DNA of 64,000 bases from Tetrapyrgos nigripes (lineage: Eukaryota > Basidiomycota > Agaricomycetes > Agaricales > Campanellaceae), in contig JAACJM010000038.1 of the NCBI GenBank assembly GCA_013368315.1, forward strand, positions 62,001-126,000. The letters are read 5' to 3'. Position numbers and translations under genes: made by a program. Position 1 is the first letter of the stretch. Each line of letters opens with the position of its first letter. The notes beneath the pieces were generated by a model. That model ran no database searches and was not told the origin of the DNA. It saw only the letters and a list, made by a program, of their open reading frames with translations. This document shows, in pieces, positions 1 to 10,545 of this stretch.

Positions 1-1403
1 TATTGTTGACAACATTGTTGGTAATGACAACGCCGCAGCGGGTCTGTATCACTTTTGTTATATCGGAGCGTTCAGTCTTAATCTGCAGATATTTGGTTCA
101 CAGAGGCGCGCGCTAAATTTTGGATTGCTTACTGGAACTTTATGTATCGCTTTCCCGCACATCATGAAAGCATGCGGCCTATAACGAAGCCACCAACAAT
201 CGCCCCTCTTCTTGCCGCTCAGCAAGTACTCAACTTCTTCAAAATGGGTTCAGACATTTTCTCATCTCGTTCTGAAGACTCCTGACACGTTTCTAATCCA
301 GATCTCCTTCGACGCAGGTCGGACTCGGAGGCTCCCTTCACATTGAATCAGTGCAAGGAACTCATTGACCACCTAAACAAACCGTTGCTCGAAACCGCGC
401 AGCCTTTTCCGATTCCTGATCAGCGTGTTGCGCTACATGCTCTAGTAGCATGGGTACTATGGACGGCCGGTACGAATATCCTACGATAACTCCGGTGTAC
501 GCGCTATCATACTCACAATTGTCCGCCTCGACAGCGAAACACTACAAATTGCATCGATATGGTCAACATCTTCGTTCGGATTTAGAAGCAGAAAAAGAGA
601 AGACCCCACTGGTTTTTCATGCCTTGTCTTCTGGTTTGCTGTTTGGTGCACCCCGTAGCCATCTCGAACGCATACGAACCGCTTTGAAAACCATGATGCT
701 TCAAGACAGAACGGACGCGTGGGTGACTCTTCTGAAAGTTCTAGAGGGAGAATTGAACGTGTCGAATTTGGGTGTGCGTGTTTCAGCTCCAAATGTTCGA
801 AATGACATCGTGCTAAGACAAACATAAACAGGCCACTGTCCTTCTCGCGTACGTCTGGGTTATCACCTCCTTTTATTGGGTGTACTAAATCCAATGCGCC
901 AGATCATCGTCCGCCTTCTTAGCTGTACCTGGCTTGGACAGGTTTACTCGTATCGTGACACTTACCTCCGTCGTGCTTACGCTCAGTAGTGTCATGACCG
1001 GGCTGTATCTCCAATGGCAGACTGGAAAAATCAGATTCAAGAATGTGGTCAGTGTTTTATCTTTTATCATTCAAAATTCTGAGTTTGTATCACCGTGACT
1101 GCTTTATGTTTTCAGACCTTCAGACCGACCGCATTGGCACTTCTCTTCAGCCTTCCATTCGCGGCACTTGTTTGGGGCATTATCCTTTTCACTTTGTCTG
1201 TCATCATGTATTCCGTTCTCGGTACAGCAGACTCGAATTCCGCGAACCAACCAGCTGGGACAGCATCTACCACATTTGGAATGTCGACGTGGATTCCGAT
1301 ACTTGCTATCAGTTGCGTATTTACTATTATTGTCGGAATTACTGTTTTGGTCTTTAGGTTTATTCGCTACAAGCACCGTCATCGAGTTAGCGATGTAGTC
1401 TGA
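1..1403 (+). CDS. 3' part of a multi-pass membrane protein gene (5' end outside window)
   Basis: This is the C-terminal part of an unrecognised fungal membrane protein. Exonic pieces read by hand include a stretch around 110-280 (FWIAYWNFMYRFPAHHES), one around 310-470 (ending LHALVAWVLW), one around 545-770 (KHYKLHRYGQHLRSDLEAE) and one around 925-1047 with a membrane helix (RIVTLTSVVLTLSSVMTGLY). The last exon is 1116-1403, after an intron 1048-1115 (GTCAGT...TTTTCAG). It encodes two more helices (ALLFSLPFAALVWGIILFTL and IPILAISCVFTIIVGITVLV) and a short basic tail ending at TGA. I recall a similar layout in an uncharacterised Agaricomycete family, but cannot name a function. The two 3' exons are well supported. 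The upstream joins are uncertain and the first exons may be degraded. Confidence 0.5.
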
Positions 1404-1909
1404 TTTGGGGCAGTTATCTTAGGGATAGACACGTCTGGATTGTGTTCGCAATGCATGAAGATTGGAAGGCTTGATACTTGCACTTTGCACCCTCAGGACG
1501 TTTCTTACTCTCCTCAATGTTGTAGTGTATAAGTATGGCTATCGGCCACGAGCTTCATATGAGTCTTGCCCAAAATGGAAGTTTTTCCGGTACCTTTCTT
1601 TGCTTCAACTTTGGTTCCTCGAAACAAGCGACTCGACACCTCTCGACACATACGGCGCTGGATCGCAGGCTTCAAGCGACTTTGAACGCAATAAGAGTTG
1701 AGAAACGATAGCAAGTCTCCGACATTATACGACTTTTACAAGAGAAGGTGACTCAGGGAGGGCAAGACCGAGGTAACAGAGATGTGAAGCGTGGTGTATG
1801 CGTGGTGAGGAAAATGACCTGGGTTTAAATATTGCTCTAAGCCTCCAAGGTCCTTTCCGTTCCCACCACCCTTCTCGCATCGATATTTGCTCGCTTTATC
1901 CCTCCAAAA
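1404..1909. other. intergenic, no gene seen
   Basis: Only short ORFs with no family resemblance occur here. A 79-codon plus-strand ORF at 1462-1701 looks like chance. The 3' part, just before 1910, is probably the promoter and 5' UTR of the first zinc-finger gene. Confidence 0.5.
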
Positions 1910-2563
1910 ATGCCGAGAGTACCCACACCGAAAGTGAGTTGCGAGATTTAGTAGCTGCCTCTGCTACTTGTTTGACGAAGACTGTAGCAATTGTTCTGTA
2001 CAGTCGAAGGCTGTAAGCGGGCTGGGAAGCCCTTTACTCGCAAAGCTGATTTGGAGCGTCATCATAACAACGTGCATACTGATTTGTGAGTAGGAGAGAT
2101 CGATCTTCTGAGATACTCTACTGACGCGCCTTTGGCTTCTGTTTACCTACAGCAAATTCGTATGTCCAGTATGCGGTCATAAAACAGGACAAAAGAGTAA
2201 TCTCATGAATCACATCAGGACGCAGTAAGTCCTAGTCCTCTCTCTGTCGGCGTGGTGTATCTGAAGTCCTGCGTCTGATAAAGCACCAAACAGTTGCTCC
2301 AGTGCCCCGATTGCGATTTCGGAGCGGCCAGTAATACTTCCATCCACTCACATAGAATCGCCGTTCACAATTACCAGCCCAGAGTGAGAAGGTCAAGTCT
2401 GCCAGATTTCGAGATCGATTTTCATCAGTCCCCGTCAGAGCAGAATTTTGGGGTGGTTACCGATCGGTGGCAGCCTATGGAGAGTACGGCGCAGGACTCC
2501 CCTTTACCGCTATCGAGAGTCCGAATACCAATCGAGTCTCTTCTGAACCCCGTGGGCGGATAG
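1910..2563 (+). CDS. C2H2 zinc-finger protein, copy 1 of a tandem pair
   Basis: Probable small DNA-binding protein with three C2H2 fingers. Exons are 1910-1933 (MPRVPTPK), 1988-2085, 2153-2224 and 2284-2563. Finger 1 (QLFCTVEGCKRAGKPF onward) has C-X4-C and closes with HHNNVH. Finger 2 (FVCPVCGHKTGQKSNL onward) closes with HIRTH; its last His is made by joining CA at 2224 to C at 2284 across an intron. Finger 3 (LLQCPDCDFGAASNTS onward) closes with HSHRIAVH. A Ser/Pro-rich tail ends in IESLLNPVGG. The acceptor at 2283 was chosen because it keeps the frame and restores finger 2; the AG at 2293 breaks the frame. Exon 2 (98 nt) and exon 3 (72 nt) have exactly the same lengths as in the gene at 3363. 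The target is unknown. Confidence 0.8.
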
Positions 2564-3362
2564 CAGCACCCAACAGCACTCATGCTTCGCGTTTTCTGCA
2601 ATATCGACTTCGACTTCGACCAGGCTCGGATAAACGTGTATCGTTTTGGGCACTCACCTGGTGTACTTCCCGTTTCAATCAGCCCCTTATTGAGGCATTT
2701 GTGTATCTACAGCCTTCCAGTAATACAGAAAATCCTATTCAACTGCAGGACCAGAACCATCATGGAATTGGAAGGCAGAAGCTGCAGATGGACGTGACGC
2801 AGACAAAGGTTCGTCCCCATGCGGTCTCTCTCGCTTATATGTCTTCCTGACTTGTACATCAGGACCTACAGAGATATAAATCTAGACGGCGTTTACGCCC
2901 ATCCACGTGCACGTTGCGAAGGTCTTATGGAATTGGAGGTCTTGGCAATGAGCGAGGACTAACTGGTAACAGAGTAGCGATGTTTACCGGACCTGTGTCT
3001 GGATCTCGTCTTCTTCGTAGTCTGAGACGTCGAGAGCAATGGTGTCTAGATGTACATATTCTCGAGAGGGTTGTACAGTTATACTTATTATACGTACAGA
3101 TCACGACTCAATGAGCGCTTTTGACGTATCCATTTGGCCCATGATCTGATGCTTACCACCTCTTACCACTCCAACTTACAATCCTTTATACAATTTCAAT
3201 TGTCAAGTCTATGTGAAGTTCAGGGGAACAATGGGCTCGTACTACTTCAAGCAGGACCAGGGTCGCCCACTTGTTTTCACATTAAAACGCCCACAATCAC
3301 TTCTCTCGCTTTCACAGTCACCAACTACGCCTGCTCGCTCCTCCATACCCCCAAGAAGCCCA
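2564..3362. other. spacer between zinc-finger paralogues, no gene seen
   Basis: About 800 bp between the two zinc-finger genes. Short ORFs (for example 2582-2797 and 2914-3114) show no zinc-finger residues and no family resemblance. It probably holds the 3' UTR of copy 1 and the promoter of copy 2. Confidence 0.4.
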
Positions 3363-3894
3363 ATGGCTAGAGCACCCAAGGCAAAAGTGAGTGTGAATAT
3401 GATTACTTGACTCGTATTGGTGCTCTTCTGACTGACACCTGTTCTAGCAATTGATTTGTCAAGTGGAGGGTTGCAGGAGAGGCAGAAAGCCTTTTACTCG
3501 TAGGGCTGACTTGGAACGTCATCATAGCAACGTCCATACGGATGTGTGAGTGCTATTACGCCTTCTATCTCTTTCTCTCACTCTGATCGCTGCACGTCTT
3601 TCTACTAACAGTAGATTCGAATGCCCTATATGCGGCCACAGGACTGGACAAAGGAGTAATCTGGAGAATCACATCAGGACGCAGTATGTCCTTTCTTGAC
3701 TCTATTCTGCCTTCCTTTGTGTCTTACGTTCCTGAAGCACCGAGAACAGGCTCAAATGCCCAAGTTGCGATTTCGAAGCGAACAGCACGAGTCTCATCCA
3801 TAACCACAGGGTCAACACCCACAACTACAAGCCTGGAAAGAGAAAGTCAAAGCCGGCTCTGCCAATTGAAGCTCTCTTGAATCCTGCCCCGTAA
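3363..3894 (+). CDS. C2H2 zinc-finger protein, copy 2 of a tandem pair
   Basis: Paralogue of the gene at 1910 with the same four-exon layout: 3363-3386 (MARAPKAK), 3448-3545, 3612-3683 and 3738-3894. Finger 1 is CQVEGCRRGRKPF...HHSNVH, finger 2 FECPICGHRTGQRSN...HIRTH (again completed across the last intron, CA + C) and finger 3 LKCPSCDFEANSTS...HNHRVNTH. The tail is short and ends IEALLNPAP, matching IESLLNPVGG of copy 1, but it lacks about 45 residues present there. Exons 2 and 3 are also visibly similar at DNA level, which indicates a local tandem duplication. Probably a nuclear DNA-binding protein; the role is unknown. Confidence 0.8.
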
Positions 3895-4189
3895 CATCAA
3901 TCACGGTAGTGCGGAGCATTGCATCCTCTGCCAATTCACAACCTCAAGGCCCTACCCAGGATGTTGGGGCGGAACGCAACATAGTGGTGATGGGGATGCT
4001 GCTGGTGATGAACTGTGGGCACAGGATGAACTATGACTCTCCAGTCTGTCATACCTTCCAGGACAGCTTTTCAACCCCATCACCCATTCGTTCCACTCAC
4101 CCTCATGCCGCCGTGTCCTGTCACGCAAATCACACAAACCTCGCGGTGGGAACCTCGTGGCCAGGTTACTCCTCCTCTCACCCTAGTTA
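3895..4189. other. 3' flank of zinc-finger copy 2
   Basis: Short stretch without a supported gene, ending at the inverted-repeat element at 4190. Confidence 0.4.
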
Positions 4190-4318
4190 CACGCCGAAAG
4201 ACAAAAATATCCGCTCGACGGATAGATGACATTATTGTACAGATATATCTTATATCTGTACAAAAATGTGTTTCTGTACGCCTTTCTGCCGAGCGGATAT
4301 TTTTGTATTTTCGGCGTG
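4190..4318. mobile_element. MITE-like inverted-repeat element, 129 bp
   Basis: The left end starts CACGCCGAAAGACAAAAATA. The reverse complement of the right end starts CACGCCGAAAATACAAAAAT. The match continues through TATCCGCTCG with a few mismatches, giving terminal inverted repeats of about 31 bp. Both ends are flanked by TTA (4187-4189 and 4319-4321), a 3-bp duplication typical of PIF/Harbinger-type elements. The centre holds a smaller palindrome around ACAGATATATCTTATATCTGT. There is no coding capacity, so this is a non-autonomous element. Family assignment is inference from the duplication only; the inverted repeat is directly visible. Confidence 0.75.
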
Positions 4319-4546
4319 TTAGGAGCCGGTGCTGAGGAAAAGTTACTGGATATACGCGGAAGAAACGACTACTACAGTCTGGGACTCTGGGTCATATCAG
4401 TTAGCAATCCATCGCGATCACTTCCATTCGGGTTTTACAAGTCTCTGCTCCTTTCGGAGTCGGGGATAACTACTCTACTTGGCAACCTAAACTCGTAGAG
4501 CGTATAATAAAAGTGTATTCATTCTAAGTACCTATAGATCATTGTA

Positions 4547-4567
4547 GGTATGTATGTATGTATGTAT
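4547..4567. repeat. GTAT microsatellite
   Basis: About five tandem GTAT units in the 3' flank of the minus-strand ATP-citrate lyase gene. Confidence 0.9.
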
Positions 4568-4721
4568 AAAGCGCATTATAGTTGTATGAATGAGAGCAAA
4601 AACCCAGAGAGCGACCACAGAGCATCATTAGTAACAAGAATTCTAAAGCACACAGTAAGTAATTTTGACTTCTTCATTTCATTCTGACCTCCACCACCAC
4701 CAATCAAGACATCTGAACCAT

Positions 4722-7700
4722 CTATGCCATACGGCCCAAGACACGAGGCTGCGAGACATCGGCCATGTTGATAAAGATGTCGTCTGCAGGGTGACGGTAA
4801 AGAGGAGCACGGAGACGTTTCTGGTCAAGGTGGTGACCGATGAAACCGATGCTACGGCCGAGCACGAAAAGACCATTGAGAGTACCGATCTGAAGACGGA
4901 AAAGAAAAGCAGAAGAGAGGAGTCAGTCAAACATCCTTCGTCAAGTAAAGCATGTATTACTGACCTTGATGTACTCATCAGCCTCTTCAGGGGTGAAGGC
5001 ACCGCTATCTCTCAAGAGATCGACGAAGCAGACAGCAATGCAACCATCGACGTTGAGAATGAGGGTGTCCTTCTTAGCAGTAGTAACCTTCTCGACGGCG
5101 AGAGCATAGTCGAGCAAGCTGTGGCTAGGGAAGTTCTTGCGGACGTACTCCTTGACGAGCTCGACACGGAGATCAGGATTGTTGACGCTCTTGATCTTGT
5201 GGCCGATACCAGAGACTTAAAAGAAAAAGAGTCAGTAAAACACTGCAAGGATGAGACAATAAAAACAAGACTCACTAAGTTTGTTTGCCTTTCTCGAGTT
5301 GTCGACAAACTCTCTGGGGTAAGACCAGTATCTCTAGCCTGGGAGAACATGGCGGCAGCCTCATCGAGGGCACCACCGAATCGGCTACCGATAGTCAAAA
5401 GACCGGAAGCCAGCGAGGAAATCAAGTCCTTGCCAGCACGGGTAGCAACGATGGTGTTCATGGCACCAGACACGGCGGGACCGTGATCAGCAGTCAACAT
5501 GAGAACCATCTCGACAAACTTGGCAGCCCATTGGGGTAGACGACGCTTGAACCACAAGAGGGAGACGACACCACCGAGACCAATTTCTTCTTTGAAGACT
5601 TCGGAGATACGCATACCAGCGTACATGAGCTCTTGGCCACGCTCGTCGGAGATGGTGGAGATGAAGGCGGCAGGTTTACGGATGAGACCGAGTTCCTGAG
5701 CCCACTTGTAGTCCATGGGGATGACGGGAGGTTCTCTCTCGGGTTGAGGCTTGATGGCACCTTCCCTGACCAACTTCTCGTACGTCTCACGAAGAGCAGT
5801 GGGGAGTTCCTCAAAGGTATCGGGAACAATGAAGCCAGCCTCCTTCATGGCCCTGTTCTTAGCATCGGCAGTCTCCATATCGGAGTTGGCCATGGAACCG
5901 GCGTGACCGAACTGCACCTCGGTGGTGAACATCTTGGCACAAGTACCAATGGCCCAGGCGACGATGGGCTTCTTGATCTTGCCAGTCTTGACGGCTTCGA
6001 TAACGCGGTACTCCTCGACACCACCAACTTCACCAAGGAGGACGAGCATCTTGCATTCGGGGTCTGCTTCGTAACGGAGGAGATGGTCGATGAAGGTGGA
6101 TCCAGGATAACGGTCACCACCGATGGCGATACCCTCATAGGTACCGTTGGTAGTGAAGGAGAGGATGTTGTTGAGTTCGTTGGACATACCACCGGACTTG
6201 GAGACATAGCCAACGGAACCAGCACGGTAGAGCTTGGAAGAGATGATGTTGTCCATCATACTGATAATACCCATTAGAAAATCGAGGTAGAACAAACATT
6301 AAAGCAAGCACTTACCCTCCAGAGTTACCAATCCTGAAGCAACCAGGCTTGATACCACCAACGGTGGCGGGACCAATGATCAGGACACCACGTTGCTCAG
6401 CCTCCCACAGAATCTCCCTTGCATGCCTCTCAGGGACACCCTCAGCAATGATAGCGATAGACTTGATCTTGTCGCTGTACTGAAAAAGGGAAGGCAGATC
6501 AGTCAATACAAAATGCTCTGAACAAAAGCATACTCGTAATACTCACGTCCTTCAAGATCTCCATGGTGCTGCCCAACACACTACGGCTGGAAGCAAAGTT
6601 GACGACGACATCAACATCGGGGTGCTTGGCGACAGCATCACCGACGCTAGTGTAGACGGGCAAGAGAGTCTCCTTGGTTCCCCAGTAGAACTTCTGGATG
6701 TGGTGACCACCGAATGGATAGATCATAGCGGCGACGGAAGGAGCAGACCTGCCACAAGAGTAGTCGAAGTCGAGCATACCCTGAATAGCACGGGGCTGGA
6801 GACCGTACACGAAGGAACGGGTAGAAGCGTCAAATGGACGGTAAGAAGGGCGTGAATGAGGCTTGTCGGCATCAAAGTGAACGATCTGGTCGCCAGGCTG
6901 GGTACGTTCACCAGAAGGGTGGATAGCACCAACAGCAGCGGTCTGGTCAACTTCGACATTAGCAGCGGATTCGGGAGGAGTGTTGGCGGAGGTGGCGGGG
7001 ATGCTCTTGGGAAGGCCAGATTTGCCAGCGACACCGAGAGCGAGAGGAACGATTTCAGTGATGTGGGTCTCAGGACCGTACACCTTGATGGGGACACCGA
7101 GAGACTCTCCGAGTAGACGCATGGCTTTCAGACCTTCCTGGTAGTTAGGGCCACCACGACGGACGTAGATCTTGACACCAGAGTTAATCAGTTGTTGCTT
7201 GTACTCCTTCAGGGCACGGATGATACCCTTGAAGGTAGCAGCGACATTGGTGAAGTTGGCGATACCACCACCGATGATGAGCACCTTGCCCTCGGGGTGA
7301 GGTTTGCCACGGGTGATGAGGTCAACTAGAAGAACGGTAGAAGTGAGCATCACGTTGAAAGAGATGCTTGGATCTAGACTCACTGATGGTTTTGGCGTAT
7401 TCGTAGGTCTGGCCTTCGGTGGGTGCTCCAGAGTATTCACCGTAGTTGGCGAGCTCATGAGCGAAACCAGCGGCAGCAATGGCGTCACTGTAGACTACAC
7501 TAGCACCACCACCAGCAACCATGGTCCAGACACGACCTTCGGCGTTGAGGACCTGAGGAATGTCAGTCAAAGGATACCAATTCGGCACAGAGAACCAACT
7601 TACGGTCAACTTCAGACTGGCACCAGTGCTAGCGTCCAGTTTCTGAATGTAGGCTTCTTCTTTGGTCAAGGCACGACCAAAGGGAGCAGGGAAGACCTGA

Positions 7701-9107
7701 GGTTACAGGCTTAGTTTCTTGAGACGTAGCAACGAGCACAAAAACGTACCATTGGTGGTCCACGGTCAGCATTGATCTTACCACCTTTACCTACGCTGAC
7801 TGCAGTTTTGGTAGCGTCGGCCTCGTAAACGGAGAGATCACGAGCAATAGCCCACTTCTGACCAGTAATGCTCTCAGCAGTCTGGTCAAGTTTGGCAGCC
7901 ATATCGAGGTAATGGATTTCAACATTTCCGGATTTGCTGTCTGCAAAATAATAAGCAATCAGATTTCGAGAGATGGTGAACGACGTACCTTTGGAGCCGA
8001 AGCAGATAAGAGGGTTGATTTCGAGGTAAGCAAAGTGGAGGTCGACGTAGACGCTGTACAGGCGAACAATGAAGTCCACCAAAGCATCCTTCTTCTCCTC
8101 GGTGTCCACATTGACAAGTAAGGTGTCTTTGACGGCCTTCTTTCCGGGGAAGGTATTCGGGGTCTTGGCGGTAGGGACAGGGATGTCAAGCTTGAGAGCT
8201 TTGGCGTCAACATCACCGACATCAACACCACCTTCATGGGTGAAAAGGATGGAATCGCCTTCACGGCCCGAGTTAATGCAAATGTAGTACTCGGTGTTGG
8301 AGGGATGGGGAAGGAAGGGTTCGAGAATGAATGAGGTGAGTGGTCCAGAGACAGACTCGACCTGGAAAAACACGACGTGGGGTCAGCGTGACGATCACGT
8401 GTATCGATAAGCGAGTAAATGAGGGTACGCGTCGCGATTACAATACATCGCTTAAACGCCTCGAGGATTCTGGGAAATGCCACACAGATGAGGCAGAAAG
8501 ATAAAAGATCGTCAAATGATAAGGTGATTTGAATGGGTACTCTTCGGGTCGCGGACACAACTGCGCGAGTACCAAAAGACGGCAGATCGAAGAAGATACC
8601 GAACAATCCAGGAAGGCAGACATTCCAGAAGAAAGAAAAAAGGGGAGTAACATCGCGCGATGGAAGTAGGGAAGAGGCGAAATGTTGCGACTTGCAGATT
8701 AAGGCGGATCAGGTAGACAGCTCACCTTTTGGATCTTTCCAGCTCTCTCACTAATCCAAGCATAAGCCTCTTCCTTTGTCTTGTTCAGTGTGAGCAGGCC
8801 AGCCTTGCCTCGTCGCTTGATGAGCTGATCAGGCTTTGCAACGAGCTTTACGCCTGGTTCTGAGAGCCATCTAGGGAGAGCATCCGCGGGAGTAAGAGAG
8901 CGAGTGTCCTCATCGAAAAGGAGCTGGGCGGCACGAGGATATGCGGGTGTCGCTGATGGCCCGAGAGATAGAGAAGAATCGATGAGGGGAGCACGAGTAA
9001 GCCAGTAAGTGAGCAAAAGTTTGGCGTCGTACTCGCGGATGGCTGGCAAGATTATCAGTAGACATCAGAGAGAGAGAGAAGAACAGGTGCGTACGTTTGG
9101 AAGACAT
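4722..9107 (-). CDS. ACL1: ATP-citrate lyase, single fused polypeptide
   Basis: Cytosolic enzyme that converts citrate, CoA and ATP to acetyl-CoA, oxaloacetate and ADP, feeding lipid synthesis and histone acetylation. The chain starts [19 protein letters not shown]: exon 1 is only ATG TCT TCC AAA C, completed after the first intron. It continues through an ATP-grasp half (for example [18 protein letters not shown] and [10 protein letters not shown]), the citrate-binding region ([20 protein letters not shown]), a CoA-binding domain ([20 protein letters not shown]), the phosphohistidine loop ([20 protein letters not shown]) and the citryl-CoA lyase domain ([20 protein letters not shown]). It ends [19 protein letters not shown] at 4722. 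About 1,150 residues, the normal length for fused ACL. About ten exons are visible. One intron (8362-8725) is far longer than the others. Several long antisense ORFs overlap it and are shadows. Identification is very secure; some internal exon borders are approximate. Confidence 0.96.
8362..8725 (-). other. unusually long (364 nt) intron of ATP-citrate lyase
   Basis: The donor GTGAGCTG follows AGKIQK and the acceptor TTTTTCCAG precedes VESVSGPL, so the frame is kept. Other introns in this gene are several-fold shorter. No ORF or RNA gene is recognisable inside. It lies near the 5' end, where fungal introns often carry regulatory sequence, but nothing specific can be read. Confidence 0.75.
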
Positions 9108-10545
9108 GATGAGAGGAGGAAAGAGGACTGGTAGTACTCTGGTTATGGGACAGCCATATTTTTATCCATACAAAGCCCCAGTTTTCCCACGGATTCTGCT
9201 TGACGCGTAGAAAGTGTCGTCCGATCTCTACGCGCTAACTCTTCCTTGTCGTCCGATTTCTGGCATTTTCTTTTTTTTCTATACCCCAGAGTAACAACAA
9301 CTACGACTAGTACGACTAGCATCTCTAGACTTTCTCTCCCATCTCCTAAAGCCGTGGTCAATTGACCAGGGTATCACTTCGAAGGAGATGGGTTACTTGG
9401 GTATACCGTGTATCTACCTCGGTTAGTCAAACTGGATGCAGTAAGTTTACCTCCCTTGTGCTCGGTGCCTCGCTTAATTCAACCAGTCCCTTCATCTAAA
9501 CGGCCGTCTCCAATATCTACTTCGGCCACGGGCGGTGGATACTTACTGTCAACTTTGAGGATAAATGCTTAGGGGTTTTTTTGGCGGCTTGCCTTGAACC
9601 TTCAAGCTTCAAGCTTCAAGTTGAGAATAGAACCCTGTGCACTCGTCCCCAAAACCCGGCTGCAAACCTACTGGTGGGCATTACCACTGGTCCGCTAGAG
9701 ACCTTTTCTTTCGGAGCCGAATATGTATTGGTCCACAGCGCTCACGTCCCCCATCATGTCTACTTGATGTTATCGGCCGAATCTAACATCCTGGTGTCTT
9801 GTCTTTCACGTTGTTTCCGAGTTCGACGCAGAACCTACAATCTAACGGTGGCACCTTTATTGTTAATCAGGGTACCAATCATATCATCTTTTAGTTTTAC
9901 GGGAACATTCATACTCTTACAAATTTCGTACAAGCACTGCTTTGATCCTCCTTTATCTGTCTAATAAAAAAAAAATCAGACAACATACTTATGAATTGCA
10001 GTAGAGTGTCTCCAAGTCTCTTACTTCGTGTACTCCCCAAAATTCTAACATTCGAGGTTCCTATGGTTGCAACTGCGGCCGTGACTAGTCGTACTACTTT
10101 GCATTTGCAGCATATTTCCAGCTCGCCGTCCGTCAGATATATACATAGGCCAGCACTAGCATTTTGTCAAATGTCCTGCATACATGTCTGAGCGAAGAAC
10201 GGTTCAGATAACGTATACGTACCCGAGCAGAATCAGCAGATCCCGGTCAAATGAGTAGCCGGCCACGTCGAGATAAAAAGCCGGTTGTCGTGTTGCTCAG
10301 AACTCGACTACGAGAATTAGAGCTTCAAGAAGCTTTGCAATTGAATACTGCATACAAACATATTCTACTTCACCTATAGCGTAGCATCATATACATGGGT
10401 AAGTAAATCGGAGTGCATATATCGGGTCGGTATACTAACTACTAAAATCGAGTAAAATCAGAAAAAATCAAAAGAGAAAAGATGAAGGAGCCGCCGATGC
10501 CCTGCATCGACACTCAGCACCACATAAATCAAATCGTCATCAAGT
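9108..10545. other. 1.4-kb intergenic region upstream of ATP-citrate lyase
   Basis: It lies between the start of ATP-citrate lyase and the stop of the next minus-strand gene. The part next to 9107 should hold the ACL promoter. Pyrimidine- and purine-rich tracts and a short TTCAAGC iteration near 9599 are visible. A 127-codon plus-strand ORF (9581-9964) has no recognisable domain and looks like chance. No tRNA or spliced gene was found by eye. Confidence 0.45.

Noticed and set aside
1462..1701. 79-codon ORF after the first membrane-protein gene
   Set aside because: No similarity and no codon bias; sits in the 3' flank.
4665..6277. Long plus-strand ORFs (273 and 214 codons) over the 3' half of ATP-citrate lyase
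   Set aside because: They lie antisense to very well conserved ACL exons and show no family features. They are mirror frames of biased codon use.
6723..7116. Other overlapping ORFs on both strands inside ATP-citrate lyase
   Set aside because: Low-complexity Ser/Leu/Pro composition, shadows of the real reading frame.
9581..9964. 127-codon plus-strand ORF upstream of ATP-citrate lyase
   Set aside because: No domain, no supporting splice structure and no similarity to known families.
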